From Cordia subcordata (lineage: Eukaryota; Streptophyta; Magnoliopsida; Boraginales; Cordiaceae), in the NCBI GenBank assembly GCA_028554755.1, contig JAPTOF010000004.1, positions 565,501-629,500 of the forward strand: a DNA stretch of 64,000 nt, written 5' to 3'. This document shows positions 56,127 to 64,000 of this stretch, piece after piece (the stretch's first letter is position 1; each line of letters starts with the position of its first letter). Under the pieces are notes generated by a model that worked only from the letters and a program-made list of their open reading frames with translations, did not search any database and was not told the origin of the DNA. Both the position numbers and the translations under genes were made by a program.

Positions 56127-56323
56127 AGCCCAATTCTTGCTAGGGTTGGAAAACCCATTTGGGCCCAAGTACCATGCCATAATAGCACCTCTCCATTCCC
56201 AAGCCCAAAACACAATGACCCAAAGTAAAGCACTCCCCAATAACTCAAAGCCCGACCCAATTAATTCACTCGGTCAAACATACTACAAAAGCCCAAGACC
56301 CAATTAAATAATCCCCCAGCCCA
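56127..56323 (+). promoter_or_regulatory. dense site II cluster upstream of the DEAH helicase
   Basis: At least five TGGGCY motifs on either strand lie within 200 bp: AGCCCA at 56127, the palindromic TGGGCCCA at 56160-56167, and AGCCCA at 56202, 56290 and 56318. A telo-box-like TAGGGTT (complement AACCCTA) sits at 56141-56147. They end about 235 bp before the start codon. The pattern is typical of plant ribosome-biogenesis promoters. Confidence 0.55.
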
Positions 56324-56557
56324 TCAGTGTTCCCCCCAAAACAACCCACCGACCCATTAAACACAACCCAATCCATTCCCCCCCCCCCCCCAACTCAGTC
56401 GTTATATTCTATTTTGGTGTAAGTTGTTCAAATTAATAATAATCGATTAAACAGCTTTTCTGTTCTTCTCAAAGCCGTTTTGCTCAGCTTAAAAGTTGAG
56501 TTCGTTTCCCCGGATTCTAACCTAAGGCAGCGGTTTCTGATAGTTAACTGTGTAAAG

Positions 56558-63081
<6,524 letters not shown>

Positions 63082-64000
63082 CGCATATATTAACTTTTAT
63101 TGGCGCTACTTTTATCACATTTACGAAGGCACCAATTAAGTGTCCTTGCGGCCCTGTCCTGTTCCAAATGACGGCAGCTTTCGCTATGCAGGGTGAGTAT
63201 TTCATTTTAGTTTCATGAGCTATTTAGGTAGTCTCTCTTTTTCGTAATTTGATTTTGTGTGACCACTGTATCCTGTTGCATGTTTGTCTATTGGTTTATA
63301 TTTAGGTTGTCCGTGTAGAACCTGTACTTTATGCATTTGCTTCAAAGAGAATGGGGGTATGTCTAGTTCCTATATAGATCCTTTCCCTATTTGTTCATTT
63401 GATGTGTTATATACCCCTTTGAATATGTTTGAACTTGAGAAAGGATTTATTGTGATTCTTTCTCGAGTTTCAGGAAAGGAAATGGTTATGTCAAATATCA
63501 AACTGATAATATCTATTATTTAGTTTAATACAGAGTTGGATTTTTAAAGTAAATCTTCTATGCTAATACAGCCAAAGTGTGCTATTACATTATGTAAAGG
63601 ACATCCTAGAAATTGAATGGTGAATAAAAATGTTGTCATTTGAAATTGTTGAAGGAAGATAAAGTGGATCATATGGATGATTAACTATAGAGAAGACGAT
63701 GCTATAGAGGAAGTAATTATGAAGGTCCCCATCATTAACCAGGCTTTGATTTTAATTTCAATCTTGTACCATCTTTCTTATAATAGTTGAAAGTTGTGTT
63801 GCAACTGTGGGAAAAGCAACATAGATATGAAAGGAATCATAGTTATTGATACGCTTCTAGTTTCCAGAATGCACAAGGATTACATGATAAGAAATCTAGG
63901 CTTCAACAATGTGAGAATAACATAAACTTTTAGCTTTGGGCGTGTGGTGCATCCTGTTAGTGGTAGGTGTCTGTATGGAATTTAAATGTTGGTAGGAATT
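63082..64000. other. 3' flank of the DEAH helicase gene, no further gene seen
   Basis: This should include the helicase 3' UTR. Possible splice signals (GCAG at about 63186-63189, then GTGAGT at 63192) suggest an intron in the 3' UTR, but nothing coding is recognised up to the window edge. Confidence 0.45.

Overview
This window is AT-rich nuclear DNA from a flowering plant, most likely a eudicot. Seven protein-coding genes were reconstructed exon by exon. All have many short exons, spliceosomal introns and plant-type protein families. Every reconstructed CDS has a length divisible by three. I see no bacterial, organellar or viral gene and no rRNA, tRNA or CRISPR array. The species cannot be fixed from the sequence.

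Layout. 1-6240: a repeat-rich flank with a 674-bp terminal-inverted-repeat element that carries 105-bp tandem units, two tRNA-derived SINE copies in opposite orientation, and an AT-rich MITE-like element. 6409-10824 (+): an NAD+ carrier of the mitochondrial carrier family (NDT1-like, 313 aa). 10825-20286: a 9.5-kb gene-poor gap with Tourist-like MITEs. 20287-26380 (+): a KIN-14 kinesin with an N-terminal calponin-homology domain (1006 aa, 19 exons), one of whose introns is U12-type AT-AC. 28301-29303 (+): a small J-domain protein. 32696-35603 (+): a PDCD2/MYND-type ribosome-biogenesis chaperone. 36998-40927 (-): a secreted GH28 polygalacturonase-like enzyme with a 12-nt first coding exon, convergent with the PDCD2 gene. 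40928-48323: a gap with microsatellites and a large degenerate tandem-repeat block. 48324-54790 (+): mitochondrial class II fumarase (492 aa). 56558-63081 (+): a DHX37/Dhr1-type DEAH-box RNA helicase (1341 aa). 63082-64000: its 3' flank.

The genes do not form an operon-like pathway. The order NDT1, CH-domain kinesin, FUM1 matches, from memory, three adjacent Arabidopsis loci (At2g47490-At2g47510), so the window looks like an ancestral eudicot block spread out by insertions and other genes. The PDCD2-like gene and the DHX37-like helicase both act in small-subunit ribosome biogenesis, and both have TGGGCY (site II) and telo-box-like motifs upstream. Fumarase also has site II motifs. The best leads are splicing oddities (a U12 AT-AC intron, a GC-AG intron, a four-codon first exon, tandem donors), an overlapping uORF before the NAD carrier, and compact non-autonomous mobile elements. 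I found no convincing new multi-gene system.
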